DNA of 37,365 bases from Jatrophihabitans sp. (GCA_025963285.1 JAOPUX010000074.1:1-37365), one strand, 5' to 3'; counted from the stretch's first letter, positions 24,096 to 32,697 are shown. Notes: generated from the letters alone by a model not told the origin. Translations and numbers: made by a program.

Positions 24096-25769
24096 TCAGC
24101 CCTTCGCGTCCGACCAGCGGCTCACGACGCTGACGTCGGCGACGAACCGCACCGGGCTGCCCCTGAACCATCTCGCGGCAGCCTCGTCCAAGCAACGATG
24201 CAGTGCCCGGGCAACCTCCTCACCCTCCCCCGCCGGAGCCTGGAGCAGCAGTTCGTCGTGCAGGCAGAGCACGATCCGCGCACCGCTGCGCGCGCGCACC
24301 GTGAGTGCCCAGGCCTTGAAGAGCTCGGCTGCGGCACCCTGCACCATCGCGTTGCGGGCGAAGCGACCGCGGGCGGCGGCCAGGCTGCGTGCGGCGGTCT
24401 CGTCCACCCCCGCCGGCGTGGGCCACATCCGCACCAGCCGGCCGCCGTAGGTGCGGACGTCACGCCCGGCCCGCCCCTCCTCCGAGGCGGCGCGCAGGTA
24501 CTGCATCGCCGTCGGATAGGCCGACTCGAGCCCCTTGAGGGCCTCCCCCGCCGTCCCCGACGTCTGCCCATACATCGCCGCGAGCACCGCCACCTTGGCC
24601 ACCGGCCGCTCGACCCGCAGCCGGGCGGCCACCGGGGCGTAGAGGTCGTCGTCCAGGGTCGCCGCAGCCAGGGCGGCGTCGCCGGAGACGGCCGCGAGCA
24701 CCCGCGGCTCGATCTGGCCGAGGTCGGCGCGCACCAGCACCTGGCCCGGCTCGGCGACCACCGCGGGTCGCAGTTCGGCCGGCATGTTGTGCAGCCCCGC
24801 GCCCGCGGTCATCCGGCCCGCCGCGCCGTCGCTGCCCGTCCAGGGGCCCCGGAGCCGTCCGTCCGCGCCGACGTTCTCGTCGAGCCACGAGTAGCCGTAG
24901 GTCGTCGCTATCCGCTCGGCCTTGCGCCACGCCAGGAACGCCTCGATCACCGGATGGGCCCCGACGAAGGGCTCCAGCCGCCACGAACGCGTGTCCGGGA
25001 CGTCGAAGCCCAGCCCGACGAGCAGCGCCTTCACCTGGGCGGGATTGCGCAGGTCCACCTCACGGCCGGGAACGTGCTGCAGCACCAGCTCGTCACGCCG
25101 CCGGCGCTGTGCCTCCGCCTCGTCGGGCGTGGCCGGCCGCGGGCCGATCATCGGGGTGATCAGCCGTTCGGCGACACCGCGGTCGAGCGGCAGGCCACCG
25201 TGGGCAAGCTCGACGCAGAGCAGCTCCGCGCCGGACTCCGACCCCACCGCCGCCGCGTGCGCCGGGGTGGCGATCCGTCCTCGCTGCAGTCCCGCCACCC
25301 GCAGCGCCAGCGCCGCCCAGCGCTGCAGCCGCTGGCTGTCGCGCGACCAGCCACCCCCGGTCCACTCCGCCCGCAGGTGCCCGTCCGGCCGCACCGGCTC
25401 GTCGAGGTCCCCGCTGTCGTCGCCCGCCGGGGCCAGCAGGTCGAGCTGGCCGAGGCCGGGGATGGTGTCGGTGGGCAGGTCGTGCAGCGCGGCCCAGACG
25501 AGCGCGGGGTCGGCGTGCCAGCCGCCGAAGATCAGCCGGTGCACCGCGGCCACGTCCCAGCAGGTTGCGAGCACGGCCCCGGCCGCCACGAGCGGACCGG
25601 CGGTGGCGGCCGACCACCAGACCCAGCGCGGACGGCACTCCGCCTCCAGCGTCAGCACCTCCGGGAGCGCACCCGCCCAGCTGCCGGTTGCCGTGGCGAA
25701 CCCGACGTCGAGGGCCGGACCGATCGCGATCGCCACCAGCTCCCCCCGGGCGATGCCCGGAGCGGTCAC
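24096..25769 (-). CDS. Bifunctional 3'-5' exonuclease/DNA polymerase (family A-like)
   Basis: The 557-residue product has a polymerase domain of family A in its C-terminal half: motif A is VRADLGQIEPRVLAAVSGD with Asp349, motif B is the O-helix RVERPVAKVAVLAAMYG with Arg388, Lys392 and Tyr400, and motif C is CLHDELLLQ with the HDE acids. The N-terminal part is a degenerate exonuclease-like domain with few recognisable acids. It is shorter than PolA and lacks the 5'-nuclease. Proteins of this kind accompany true PolA in actinomycetes. GTG 25769 overlaps the VIT gene stop by four bases. Confidence 0.92.
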   Translation of the reverse strand: MTAPGIARGELVAIAIGPALDVGFATATGSWAGALPEVLTLEAECRPRWVWWSAATAGPLVAAGAVLATCWDVAAVHRLIFGGWHADPALVWAALHDLPTDTIPGLGQLDLLAPAGDDSGDLDEPVRPDGHLRAEWTGGGWSRDSQRLQRWAALALRVAGLQRGRIATPAHAAAVGSESGAELLCVELAHGGLPLDRGVAERLITPMIGPRPATPDEAEAQRRRRDELVLQHVPGREVDLRNPAQVKALLVGLGFDVPDTRSWRLEPFVGAHPVIEAFLAWRKAERIATTYGYSWLDENVGADGRLRGPWTGSDGAAGRMTAGAGLHNMPAELRPAVVAEPGQVLVRADLGQIEPRVLAAVSGDAALAAATLDDDLYAPVAARLRVERPVAKVAVLAAMYGQTSGTAGEALKGLESAYPTAMQYLRAASEEGRAGRDVRTYGGRLVRMWPTPAGVDETAARSLAAARGRFARNAMVQGAAAELFKAWALTVRARSGARIVLCLHDELLLQAPAGEGEEVARALHRCLDEAAARWFRGSPVRFVADVSVVSRWSDAKG

Positions 25770-26497
25770 GACACCGAGACGTGGAAGAGCAGGCCCGCGC
25801 CGTAGGTGATCGCAGCGGCGAAGGCCCCGAGGACCAGCTGCCGCGAGCCGCTGAAGGCCCAGCCACGGACGGTGAAGCGTGAGGTGAGCGCGCCGGCGAT
25901 GAAGAGCCCCGCCACCGCGACGATCAGCGAGATCAGCACGGTGTTGGCGCCGAGCAGGTAGGGCAGCACCGGCAGCAGGGCGCCGAAGCTGAAGCTCAGC
26001 AGCGAGGAGATCGCGGCCGTCATCGGGCTGGGCAGCTGGGTGGGGTCGATGCCCAGCTCCTCCTGCGCGTGGATGAGCAGCGCCTGCTCCGGATCGCGCG
26101 AGAGCTGCTCGGCCACCTTCCGGGCGAGCTCGGGCTCCACGCCTCGCGCCACGAAGGACTGGGCGAGCTCGTGCAGCTCGGCCTTGGCGTTGTGCTCCAA
26201 CTCGTGCCGCTCGACGGCCAGCTCGGCCTTGGTGGACTCGTTCTGGCTCTGCACCGAGACGTACTCGCCGGTGGCCATGGAGCCCGCCCCGGCAACGAGC
26301 CCGGCGAGCCCGGCCAGGGAGACCGTGGTGCTCGACGCGTGCCCGCCGGAGAAGCCGACGATGAGCGCGAAGTTGGAGACCAGGCCGTCCATCATCCCGA
26401 AGACGGTGGGGCGCAGCCAGCCGCCGGTGACATCACGATGGTCGTGGTGGATCTCCGAGCTGCCTGAGGACGACGGTTCAGTCACCTGCTCCGTCAT
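25766..26497 (-). CDS. VIT1/CCC1 family transporter
   Basis: The product is predicted to move Fe2+ or Mn2+ across the membrane. From ATG 26497, with GGGAGG ahead, it has 243 residues. It begins with a short His/Asp-rich tail (IHHDHRD), then the VIT signature GMMDGLVSNFALIVGFSGG, with five membrane helices and a Glu-rich cytoplasmic region between helices 2 and 3 (AELAVERHELEHNAKAELHELAQ) that resembles the metal-binding region. Twenty bases at its start overlap the lgt 3' end, read in another frame. Its stop overlaps the polymerase gene by four bases. Metal preference is not visible. Confidence 0.93.
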   Translation of the reverse strand: MTEQVTEPSSSGSSEIHHDHRDVTGGWLRPTVFGMMDGLVSNFALIVGFSGGHASSTTVSLAGLAGLVAGAGSMATGEYVSVQSQNESTKAELAVERHELEHNAKAELHELAQSFVARGVEPELARKVAEQLSRDPEQALLIHAQEELGIDPTQLPSPMTAAISSLLSFSFGALLPVLPYLLGANTVLISLIVAVAGLFIAGALTSRFTVRGWAFSGSRQLVLGAFAAAITYGAGLLFHVSVS

Positions 26498-27464
26498 CGC
26501 TGCCTCCCTCGACGCCCACCGGCTCGCCACCGTCCACTGGCCTGTCCTCGTCTGCTGGCTCGCTGCCGGCCCGTTCGCCGGTGTAGGGCGTCAGCTCACG
26601 CTCCGCCTGGAAGCCGCCGTGGCGGACGAACCAGATCGCGCCGATGAGGAAGACGATGATGCAGGTCCAGATATTGAGCCGCAGCCCGAGGATGTGGTTG
26701 GCGGGGTCGCTGCGCAGCGCCTCGATCCAGATCCGGCCCAGCGTGTAGCCCATGACGTAGGTGGCCAGCAGGTTGCCACGGCCCAACCGGAAGCGACGGT
26801 CGAGGTAGATCAGCACGCCGGCCAGGGCGATGTCCCAGAGCGACTCGTAGAGGAAGGTCGGCTGGAAGTAGCCGGCGATCGTGCTGCCCGGCGGGCAGGC
26901 GTGGCCGCCGTCAGCCACCCCACCGGCCTGGGCGTGACCGACGGTGACGCTCAGGCAGTGGATCTGCAGCTTCCACGGCAGGCTCGTCGGGCCGCCGAAG
27001 AGCTCGTTGTTGAACCAGTTGCCCCAGCGGCCGATGCCCTGCGCGAGCACCAGGCCCGGCGCCACGGCGTCGGCGTACGAGGTCCACTTCACACCCTTGC
27101 GCCGGCAGCCGATCAGCGCACCGACACCGCCGAGGGCCACGGCGCCCCAGATACCGAGACCACCGTCCCAGATCTTGAAGGCGTCCAGCGGGTGGGTGCC
27201 CGGCTTGCCCTCGAAGTAGAGCTCCGGGTCGGAGAAGACGTGATAGAGCCGGCCACCGATGATCCCGAAGACCACCGCCCAGCCGGAGATGTCCCAGACG
27301 TCTTCCTTGGTTCCCCCCCGCTCGACCATCCGGCGCGAGGTCACCCAGAGCGCCACCAGGATGCCAGCGACGATGCAGAGGGCGTAGGCGCGGATCGGGA
27401 ACGGACCGAGATGCCACACGCTCTGTGACGGGCTGGGGAGAAATGCCACCGGATGCACGTCCAC
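26478..27464 (-). CDS. lgt: Prolipoprotein diacylglyceryl transferase Lgt
   Basis: Lgt transfers a diacylglyceryl group from phosphatidylglycerol to the lipobox Cys of prolipoproteins. The 328-residue product has seven or so membrane helices, the WDGGLGIWGAV motif, the signature RWGNWFNNELFGGPT and the later LGRIWIEALRSD. A Cys-containing loop (about residues 170-190) and an acidic C-terminal tail are variable. GTG 27464 is the annotated start; GTG 27458 (VHPVAFL) is 6 bases after TACCGT (27470-27465) and fits a leaderless start better. The lgt gene usually follows trpA, but here a plus-strand gene lies between them. Confidence 0.96.
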   Translation of the reverse strand: MDVHPVAFLPSPSQSVWHLGPFPIRAYALCIVAGILVALWVTSRRMVERGGTKEDVWDISGWAVVFGIIGGRLYHVFSDPELYFEGKPGTHPLDAFKIWDGGLGIWGAVALGGVGALIGCRRKGVKWTSYADAVAPGLVLAQGIGRWGNWFNNELFGGPTSLPWKLQIHCLSVTVGHAQAGGVADGGHACPPGSTIAGYFQPTFLYESLWDIALAGVLIYLDRRFRLGRGNLLATYVMGYTLGRIWIEALRSDPANHILGLRLNIWTCIIVFLIGAIWFVRHGGFQAERELTPYTGERAGSEPADEDRPVDGGEPVGVEGGSDDGAGD

Positions 27465-27492
27465 ACGGTAGCTGGCGGGTGCTGGCTATGTT
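27465..27492. promoter_or_regulatory. Divergent promoters for lgt and the quinone oxidoreductase
   Basis: On the minus strand TACCGT (27470-27465) precedes GTG 27458 by 6 bases; on the plus strand TATGTT (27487-27492) precedes ATG 27499 by 6 bases. The -10 hexamers are 16 bases apart. Both genes would be leaderless. Confidence 0.6.
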
Positions 27493-27498
27493 GATTCC

Positions 27499-28494
27499 AT
27501 GCCCACGATTGACGTTCCGAGCACCCACCGCGCCCTCGTCGTCACCACCCCCGGCGGGCGGGGCGTGCTCGCCGTCGAGGCGTTGCCGGTGCCGGAGCCG
27601 GGGGCGGGGCAGGTGCTGGTGGAGGTCGCCGCGGCCGGCGTCAACTTCATCGACGTCTACAAGCGCGAGGCCATCTACCCGATTCCGACGCCGTTCGTGC
27701 TCGGCGATGAGTTCGCGGGCACGGTGGTGGCGGTGGGGCCGGGCGTCACCGCCACCGAGGTCGGGCAGGTGGTGGCCACCACGGAGGCCCGCGGCGCCAT
27801 GGCCACGTATGCGCTGGCAGCCGCAGACCGGGTCGTGCCCGTGCCCGACACGCTGGCCGCCGACGTCGCGTGCGCCGCGATGCTCCAGGGCATGACCGCT
27901 CACTACCTCACCACGTCGACGTACCCGATCCAGGCCGGTGACCGGGTGCTCGTCCATGCCGCGGCCGGCGGCGTCGGGCAGCTGCTCGTCCAGCTGGCCA
28001 AGGCTCGTGGGGCCCACGTGGTGGCCACTGTCGGCAGCGCGGCGAAGGTGGCGATCGCCGAGGCCGCCGGTGCCGACGTGGTGCTGCGCTACGACGAGAT
28101 CGACGACCTCGCCGCGGCGGTGCGCGAGGCCTCTGACGGCGGCGTCCACGTGGCCTACGACGGGGTCGGCAAAGCGACGTTCGAGGCCTCGCTCGCGTCG
28201 CTGCGCCGCCGTGGGATGCTCGCGCTCTTCGGTGGTGCCAGCGGCCAGGTGCCGCCCTTCGACCTGCAGCGGCTCAATGCCGCCGGCTCGCTCTTCGTCA
28301 CCCGGCCGACCCTGGCCCACTACGTCGCCACTCGCGAGGAGCTGCTCTGGCGCTCCGGCGAGGTGCTCGGCGCGATCGCCGACGGCCGGCTACGGCTCGA
28401 GGTCGGCGGCCGCTACCCGCTCGAGCGCGCCGCGGATGCCTACGAGGCACTGGAGGGACGGGCGACCACCGGCAAATTGCTGCTGATCCCCTGA
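27499..28494 (+). CDS. Zinc-independent quinone oxidoreductase (MDR family)
   Basis: The product is an NADPH-dependent quinone oxidoreductase of the medium-chain dehydrogenase superfamily, 331 residues. It shows the N-terminal substrate domain (VEVAAAGVNFIDVYKREAIYP), the cofactor motif AAAGGVGQLLVQLAKARGAHVVATVGS, and the motif ALFGGASGQVPPFDLQRL. Zinc ligands of alcohol dehydrogenases are missing. The gene is oriented opposite to lgt and trpA and sits between them. A strong hairpin follows its stop. A role in redox defence is inferred from the family. Confidence 0.94.
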   Translation: MPTIDVPSTHRALVVTTPGGRGVLAVEALPVPEPGAGQVLVEVAAAGVNFIDVYKREAIYPIPTPFVLGDEFAGTVVAVGPGVTATEVGQVVATTEARGAMATYALAAADRVVPVPDTLAADVACAAMLQGMTAHYLTTSTYPIQAGDRVLVHAAAGGVGQLLVQLAKARGAHVVATVGSAAKVAIAEAAGADVVLRYDEIDDLAAAVREASDGGVHVAYDGVGKATFEASLASLRRRGMLALFGGASGQVPPFDLQRLNAAGSLFVTRPTLAHYVATREELLWRSGEVLGAIADGRLRLEVGGRYPLERAADAYEALEGRATTGKLLLIP

Positions 28495-28500
28495 GGTTTT

Positions 28501-28553
28501 CCCGATTGTGCAACTCTCGCCGCCTCAGCGGCGGCGAGAGTTGCACAATCGGG
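28501..28553. terminator. Perfect 24-bp hairpin between convergent genes
   Basis: Arms 28501-28524 and 28530-28553 are perfectly complementary around a 5-base loop. The hairpin fills the gap between the quinone oxidoreductase (stop 28494) and trpA (stop 28554), so it can end transcription from both sides. No T-run is seen. Confidence 0.8.
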
Positions 28554-29348
28554 TCAGGAACGGATGCCGGCGGCCAGTTCGCGCGCCAGGTCTCCCGCTG
28601 CGGCCACTCCCGCGGCGTCCGGGGAGTCGAGCAGCCGGCGCACGAAGGCCGACCCGACGATCACGCCATCGGCGAAGGCAGCGATCTCGCCGGCCTGTGC
28701 ACCGGTGGAGACGCCCAGCCCGACGCAGACCGGCATCTCCGGCGCGAGAGCGCGGAACCGGGCCACCAGCTCCCGTGCCGCCGAGCTGACCGACTCCCGC
28801 GCGCCGGTGACGCCCATGACCGCGGCCGCATAGACGAAGCCCCGCGAGGCGGCGGCCGTGGAGACGATCCGGGCGTCGGTGGACGACGGCGCCACCAGGA
28901 AGACCCGGTCGAGCCCGTGCTCGTCGGCGGCGGCGAGCCAGTCGCCGGCCTCGTCCGGGATGAGGTCCGGGGTGATCACTCCGGAGCCGCCCGCCGCGGC
29001 CAGGTCGGCGGCGAAGCGGGCCACGCCGTAGCGGTCGATCGGGTTCCAGTAGCTCATGATCACGGCGGCGGCACCGGCCTCGCTGACGGCGGTGACGGCC
29101 CGCAGCGCGTCGGCGATGCCCACCCCGGCCTGCACGGCCGGCTCGGCCGCGGCCTGGATCGTGGGGCCGTCCATCACCGGGTCGCTGTAGGGCACGCCGA
29201 TCTCGATGATGTCGCAGCCACCGGCCACCATCGCCAGCATCCCGTCGATCGAGACCTGCACCGACGGGTAACCGACAGGCAGGTAGCCGATCAGGGCCGC
29301 GCGCCCGTCTGCCTTCGCCTTGGCCAGGGTGTCACCCAGCGCCGTCAC
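28554..29348 (-). CDS. trpA: Tryptophan synthase alpha subunit
   Basis: TrpA splits indole-3-glycerol phosphate to indole, which passes to TrpB. The 264-residue product has the acids of the alpha site: Glu in [20 protein letters not shown], and Asp in the same segment; it also shows [11 protein letters not shown], the [10 protein letters not shown] loop, [10 protein letters not shown], and [25 protein letters not shown] for phosphate binding. GTG/ATG 29348 overlaps trpB by four bases, so the subunits are coupled. Confidence 0.97.
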   Translation of the reverse strand: MTALGDTLAKAKADGRAALIGYLPVGYPSVQVSIDGMLAMVAGGCDIIEIGVPYSDPVMDGPTIQAAAEPAVQAGVGIADALRAVTAVSEAGAAAVIMSYWNPIDRYGVARFAADLAAAGGSGVITPDLIPDEAGDWLAAADEHGLDRVFLVAPSSTDARIVSTAAASRGFVYAAAVMGVTGARESVSSAARELVARFRALAPEMPVCVGLGVSTGAQAGEIAAFADGVIVGSAFVRRLLDSPDAAGVAAAGDLARELAAGIRS

Positions 29349-30562
29349 GGTGCGATCCCGAAGTACTTCGACGCCGTCTCGACGTCCTTGTCGCCGCGGC
29401 CGGAGAGGTTCACCAGAATGATGCCTTCCGGGCCGATCTCCTTGCCCAGCTTGAGGGCCCCGGCCAGGGCGTGGGCCGACTCGATCGCCGGGATGATGCC
29501 CTCGGTGCGCGAGAGCAGCGCGAAGGCGTCCATGGCCTCGGCGTCGGTGATGGGCCGGTACTCGGCGCGGCCGATGTCGTTGAGGTAGGAGTGCTCTGGG
29601 CCGACGCCCGGGTAGTCGAGCCCGGCTGAGATCGAGTGCGACTCGATCGTCTGACCGTTCTCGTCCTGGAGGAGGTACGAGCGGGCACCGTGCAGCACCC
29701 CTGGCACCCCCCCGGTGATCGACGAGGCGTGCCTACCGGTGTCGATGCCGTCGCCACCTGCCTCGAGCCCCACCAGGCGCACCTGCGAGTCGGGGACGAA
29801 CGCGGTGAAGATCCCGATGGCGTTGGAGCCGCCCCCGACACACGCCGCGACGACGTCGGGCAGCCGTCCGACCCGTTCCAGGATCTGCTCGCGCGCCTCG
29901 TCGCCGATCACGCGCTGGTACTCGCGCACCATCAGCGGGAACGGGTGCGGCCCGGCAACGGTGCCGAAGACGTAGTTGGTGCTCTCGACGTTCGTGACCC
30001 AGTCACGCATCGCCTCGTTGATCGCGTCCTTGAGCGTGCGCGAGCCGGTGGTGACGGGGACGACCTCAGCACCGAGCAGCCGCATCCTGGCGACGTTGAG
30101 CGCTTGGCGGCGGGTGTCCTCCTCGCCCATGTAGACGGTGCACTCGAGGTCCATCAGCGCCGCGGCGGTGGCCGTCGCTACACCGTGCTGGCCCGCGCCA
30201 GTCTCGGCGATCACACGCTTCTTGCCGATGCGCTTGGTGAGCAGCGCCTGGCCGAGGACGTTGTTGATCTTGTGCGAGCCGGTGTGGTTGAGATCCTCGC
30301 GCTTGAGCAGCACCCGTGCGCCGGCCACCTCGCTGAACCGGTGGACGTCGGTGAGTGGGGACGGGCGGCCGGTGTAGTCGCGCAGCAGGCCGGCGAGCTC
30401 GGCCCGGAACTGCGGGTCGGCCTGAGTGGCGTGGAAGGCCTCGGTGAGATCGTCGATGGCGGCCACCAGCGCCTCGGGGACGAAGCGCCCACCGTAGGCG
30501 CCGAAGTGCCCGGTGGCATCGGGGACGATCACGGGGGGCAGGGTGGCGTGCGGATGCGTCAT
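29345..30562 (-). CDS. trpB: Tryptophan synthase beta subunit
   Basis: TrpB makes tryptophan from indole and serine with pyridoxal phosphate. The 405-residue product has [25 protein letters not shown] with Lys98 as the cofactor Lys, [41 protein letters not shown] for phosphate binding and LSGRGDKD at the end. The start is ATG 30562 with GAGGAG nine bases ahead. Upstream is a leader peptide rich in Trp at its end, so TrpB and TrpA are probably under Trp-responsive control separate from trpE/trpC. trpC is the next minus-strand gene but a plus-strand gene separates them. Confidence 0.98.
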   Translation of the reverse strand: MTHPHATLPPVIVPDATGHFGAYGGRFVPEALVAAIDDLTEAFHATQADPQFRAELAGLLRDYTGRPSPLTDVHRFSEVAGARVLLKREDLNHTGSHKINNVLGQALLTKRIGKKRVIAETGAGQHGVATATAAALMDLECTVYMGEEDTRRQALNVARMRLLGAEVVPVTTGSRTLKDAINEAMRDWVTNVESTNYVFGTVAGPHPFPLMVREYQRVIGDEAREQILERVGRLPDVVAACVGGGSNAIGIFTAFVPDSQVRLVGLEAGGDGIDTGRHASSITGGVPGVLHGARSYLLQDENGQTIESHSISAGLDYPGVGPEHSYLNDIGRAEYRPITDAEAMDAFALLSRTEGIIPAIESAHALAGALKLGKEIGPEGIILVNLSGRGDKDVETASKYFGIAP

Positions 30563-30589
30563 GGGTCGGTACTCCTCAACAGGGAACGG

Positions 30590-30631
30590 CGATGGGGTCG
30601 ATGACGTGCAACGTCACCAACGCCATCGACC
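30590..30631 (-). promoter_or_regulatory. Candidate trp attenuator structures
   Basis: On the minus strand GGTCGA (30631-30626) can pair with TCGACC (30601-30596), stacked on TGACGT (30616-30611) and ACGTCA (30607-30602); the two Trp codons lie in the bulge. Alternatively CGATGG (30628-30623) can pair with CCATCG (30595-30590). The two folds exclude each other. The stop codon of the leader peptide is inside the first stem. No T-run follows, so control may be at the ribosome binding site of trpB. Confidence 0.6.
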
Positions 30632-30670
30632 GCCACGGCACTCGACGGCGCCGCAGGACTGACCAACCAT
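30614..30670 (-). CDS. Putative trp leader peptide
   Basis: ATG 30670 opens an 18-residue frame, MVGQSCGAVECRGGRWRW, ending in TGG CGT TGG TGA. Trp is at residues 16 and 18, directly before the stop. The frame starts 7 bases after TAGGCT (30683-30678), consistent with a leaderless mRNA. It ends 51 bases upstream of the trpB ATG. The position, the two Trp codons at the end and the alternative hairpins around them are the usual signs of an attenuation leader. Translation has not been shown. Confidence 0.65.
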   Translation of the reverse strand: MVGQSCGAVECRGGRWRW

Positions 30671-30677
30671 GCAGCCG

Positions 30678-30683
30678 AGCCTA
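30678..30683 (-). promoter_or_regulatory. -10 element of the trpL-trpB-trpA transcript
   Basis: TAGGCT on the minus strand is 7 bases ahead of the leader-peptide ATG 30670. A -35 at standard spacing is not clear. Confidence 0.5.
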
Positions 30684-30783
30684 CCGGGCTTCTCACCGGG
30701 ATATTCGGGTGCTGTCAGGTTGATCTATGGTCGGAGCTACTCAGCATCAGCGATGCGCACGGCTCGACACTCGGGAGACAGTG

Positions 30784-31779
30784 GTGGACGAACCCATCGA
30801 CCCCAACAGCGGCAGCGGCAACCAGCCCGAGCCGCCGCCCTACACCCCGCCGCCGTACGCCGCTCCGCAGCCGCAGCACGAGTCGCCGCAGTACGGCACG
30901 CCATCGCCCTACACCGCTCCCCAGCCGCAGTACGGCGCGCCGCAGCAGCCGCAGCACGAGTCGCCGCAGTACGGCACGCCATCGCCCTACTCCGCTCCGC
31001 AGCCGCAGTACGGCGCGCCGCAGCAACCGGAGTACGGGCCTCCCCAGTACAACCCCGCCCAGCCGCAGTACAACGCTGCCCAGCCGCAGTACGACCAGTA
31101 CGGCCAGCCGCTCAACGGCCAGTACGGGCAGCCCCAATACGGGCAGTACGGTCAGCCGCCCTACGGCACCCCCGGCTACCCGCTGGAGGGCCTGCCCGAG
31201 CAGCCGCGCTCGCGCAGTCGTCTCAAGATCGTCATCGCTGCCGTGGCCGTGGTCGTCGTCGTCGGCGTGGTGCTCGGCCTGACCCTCGGCAGCAGCAGCG
31301 GCTCCAAGACACCCAGCGCCACCGGCGCGCTGGTCATGCCGAGCACGCTCGGCTCGTACACCCGGACCACCGACGCCAGCGTCGACCAGATCCGCGAGTC
31401 GATCCAGGGCGCCTATGGCTCCAGCGGCACCCTCGGCAAGTTCTTCTCCCAGTCGACCATCGGCGTCTACTCCAATGGCACGGCGCCGACGAATCGGATC
31501 GTCATCCTGGCCGCCCGGGCCAGCGCCTTCCCTCAGCTCAACGCGTCATCTCTCAGCAGCAGCGGCGCGTCGGGCGTCGGCCCCTTCACCACCTACCCTG
31601 CTGGCTCCAACGGCGGTTCGGTCGGCTGCACGAAGTTCGATCTCGGTCAGATCTCGGAGCAGATCTGCGTCTGGGCCGACAAGCAGACCGTCGGGTACAT
31701 GGTGAGCGTCAACACCGGGCTGAAGGCGGCCAAGGTGGCGGCGCTGGTCAACGACGCGCGCAACAGCCTCGATCACTGA
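30784..31779 (+). CDS. Gln/Pro/Tyr-rich single-span membrane protein
   Basis: The start is GTG 30784 with GGGAG six bases ahead; another GTG lies at 30781. The 331-residue product has a ~140-residue cytoplasmic domain of Pro, Gln and Tyr repeats, then a basic stretch and a membrane helix (LKIVIAAVAVVVVVGVVLGLTLG), then an extracytoplasmic domain of ~170 residues (TLGSYTRTTDASVDQIRESIQGAYG, with GGSVGCTKFDLGQISEQICVWADK holding two Cys). I do not recognise the outer domain. Such proteins are common in actinomycetes and may sense or organise at the membrane; no function is claimed. It interrupts the trp genes and faces the opposite way. Confidence 0.88.
   Translation: MDEPIDPNSGSGNQPEPPPYTPPPYAAPQPQHESPQYGTPSPYTAPQPQYGAPQQPQHESPQYGTPSPYSAPQPQYGAPQQPEYGPPQYNPAQPQYNAAQPQYDQYGQPLNGQYGQPQYGQYGQPPYGTPGYPLEGLPEQPRSRSRLKIVIAAVAVVVVVGVVLGLTLGSSSGSKTPSATGALVMPSTLGSYTRTTDASVDQIRESIQGAYGSSGTLGKFFSQSTIGVYSNGTAPTNRIVILAARASAFPQLNASSLSSSGASGVGPFTTYPAGSNGGSVGCTKFDLGQISEQICVWADKQTVGYMVSVNTGLKAAKVAALVNDARNSLDH
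30871..31026 (+). repeat. Two 78-bp direct repeats in the Gln/Pro-rich gene
   Basis: Units 30871-30948 and 30949-31026 are nearly identical and encode 26 residues each (PQHESPQYGTPSPY, then AP-QPQYGAPQQ). Further shorter PQY repeats follow. The unit keeps the frame, so unit number may vary between strains. Confidence 0.8.
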
Positions 31780-31789
31780 AACACCACGT

Positions 31790-31804
31790 GGGGCGCTGCG
31801 CCCC
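31790..31804. terminator. Hairpin between convergent genes
   Basis: GGGGCG (31790-31795), a 3-base loop and CGCCCC (31799-31804) form a GC-rich hairpin 10 bases after the plus-strand stop and 22 bases after the trpC stop (on its strand). It can serve both converging genes. Confidence 0.6.
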
Positions 31805-31826
31805 GGTCCGGCTGACCCGAGCCGCG

Positions 31827-32639
31827 TCAGCGGGAAGCGCGTGGCGTTGCCGGGTGCGCACCGGCGGTGACGAGCTCGGCCACCGCGTGGCGCGGATCGG
31901 CGGTGGTGACCAGGCCCTCGCCCACCAGTACGGCATCGGCACCTGCGGCGGCGTACTCGATGAGGTCGAGCGGGCCACGCACGCCGGACTCGGCGATCTT
32001 CACGATGTCGGTGGGCAGCCCCGGCGCGATCCGCTCGAAGGTCGAGCGATCGACCTCCAGGGTCTTCAGATTGCGGGCGTTGACGCCGATGACGCGCGCG
32101 CCGGCATCCAGCGCCCGGCTCGCCTCGTCCTCGGTATGCACCTCGACGAGGGCAGTCATGCCGAGTGACTCGATGCGCTCGCGGAGGCCGATCAGCGTGT
32201 TCTGGTCCAGCGCGGCGACGATCAGAAGCACGACGTCGGCGCCGTGGGCGCGCGCCTCGTGCACCTGGTAGGAGCCGAAGACGAAGTCCTTGCGCAGCAC
32301 GGGCACGCGCACGCGGGCGCGCACGGCGTCGAGGTCGTCGAGAGAACCACCGAAGCGACGCTGCTCGGTGAGGACGCTGATCATGCGCGCACCGCCGGCC
32401 TGGTACTCGACGGCAAGCGCGGCCGGATCGCTGATGTTGGCCAGCGCACCCTTGGACGGGCTGCTGCGCTTCACCTCGGCGATGACGCCGACGCCCGGAG
32501 CCCGGAGCGCGGCAAGCGCATCCTTCGCGGCCGGAGCCGCGGCGGCGAGCGCCTTGACCGCATCGAGGGAGAGGAGCGCCTCGCGCTCAGCGGTGTCAGC
32601 ACGGACACCGGCGATGATCTCGTTCAGCACATCACTCAC
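31827..32639 (-). CDS. trpC: Indole-3-glycerol phosphate synthase
   Basis: TrpC closes the indole ring of indole-3-glycerol phosphate. The 270-residue TIM-barrel product starts at GTG 32639 ([20 protein letters not shown]) and shows [13 protein letters not shown] with the catalytic Lys, [24 protein letters not shown] with a second Lys, [35 protein letters not shown], and the phosphate-binding [28 protein letters not shown] hairpin lies between it and the upstream membrane-protein gene, so it may have its own control. It faces trpB from across a plus-strand gene. Confidence 0.97.
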   Translation of the reverse strand: MSDVLNEIIAGVRADTAEREALLSLDAVKALAAAAPAAKDALAALRAPGVGVIAEVKRSSPSKGALANISDPAALAVEYQAGGARMISVLTEQRRFGGSLDDLDAVRARVRVPVLRKDFVFGSYQVHEARAHGADVVLLIVAALDQNTLIGLRERIESLGMTALVEVHTEDEASRALDAGARVIGVNARNLKTLEVDRSTFERIAPGLPTDIVKIAESGVRGPLDLIEYAAAGADAVLVGEGLVTTADPRHAVAELVTAGAHPATPRASR

Positions 32640-32697
32640 GGATCCGACTCCCCCCGGTCTGTGTCGAGAACCCTGTCATGTGAGGGTAACCGCGCAG

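Noticed and set aside
23022..25805. A 927-codon open frame on the plus strand
   Set aside because: It lies exactly opposite the kinase and polymerase genes and reads as Arg/Gly/His-rich sequence with no domain. Long antisense frames of this sort are expected at high GC.
30563..30690. T-box or riboswitch ahead of trpB
   Set aside because: No T-box core sequence or long conserved fold was seen; a short Trp-ending frame explains the region better.
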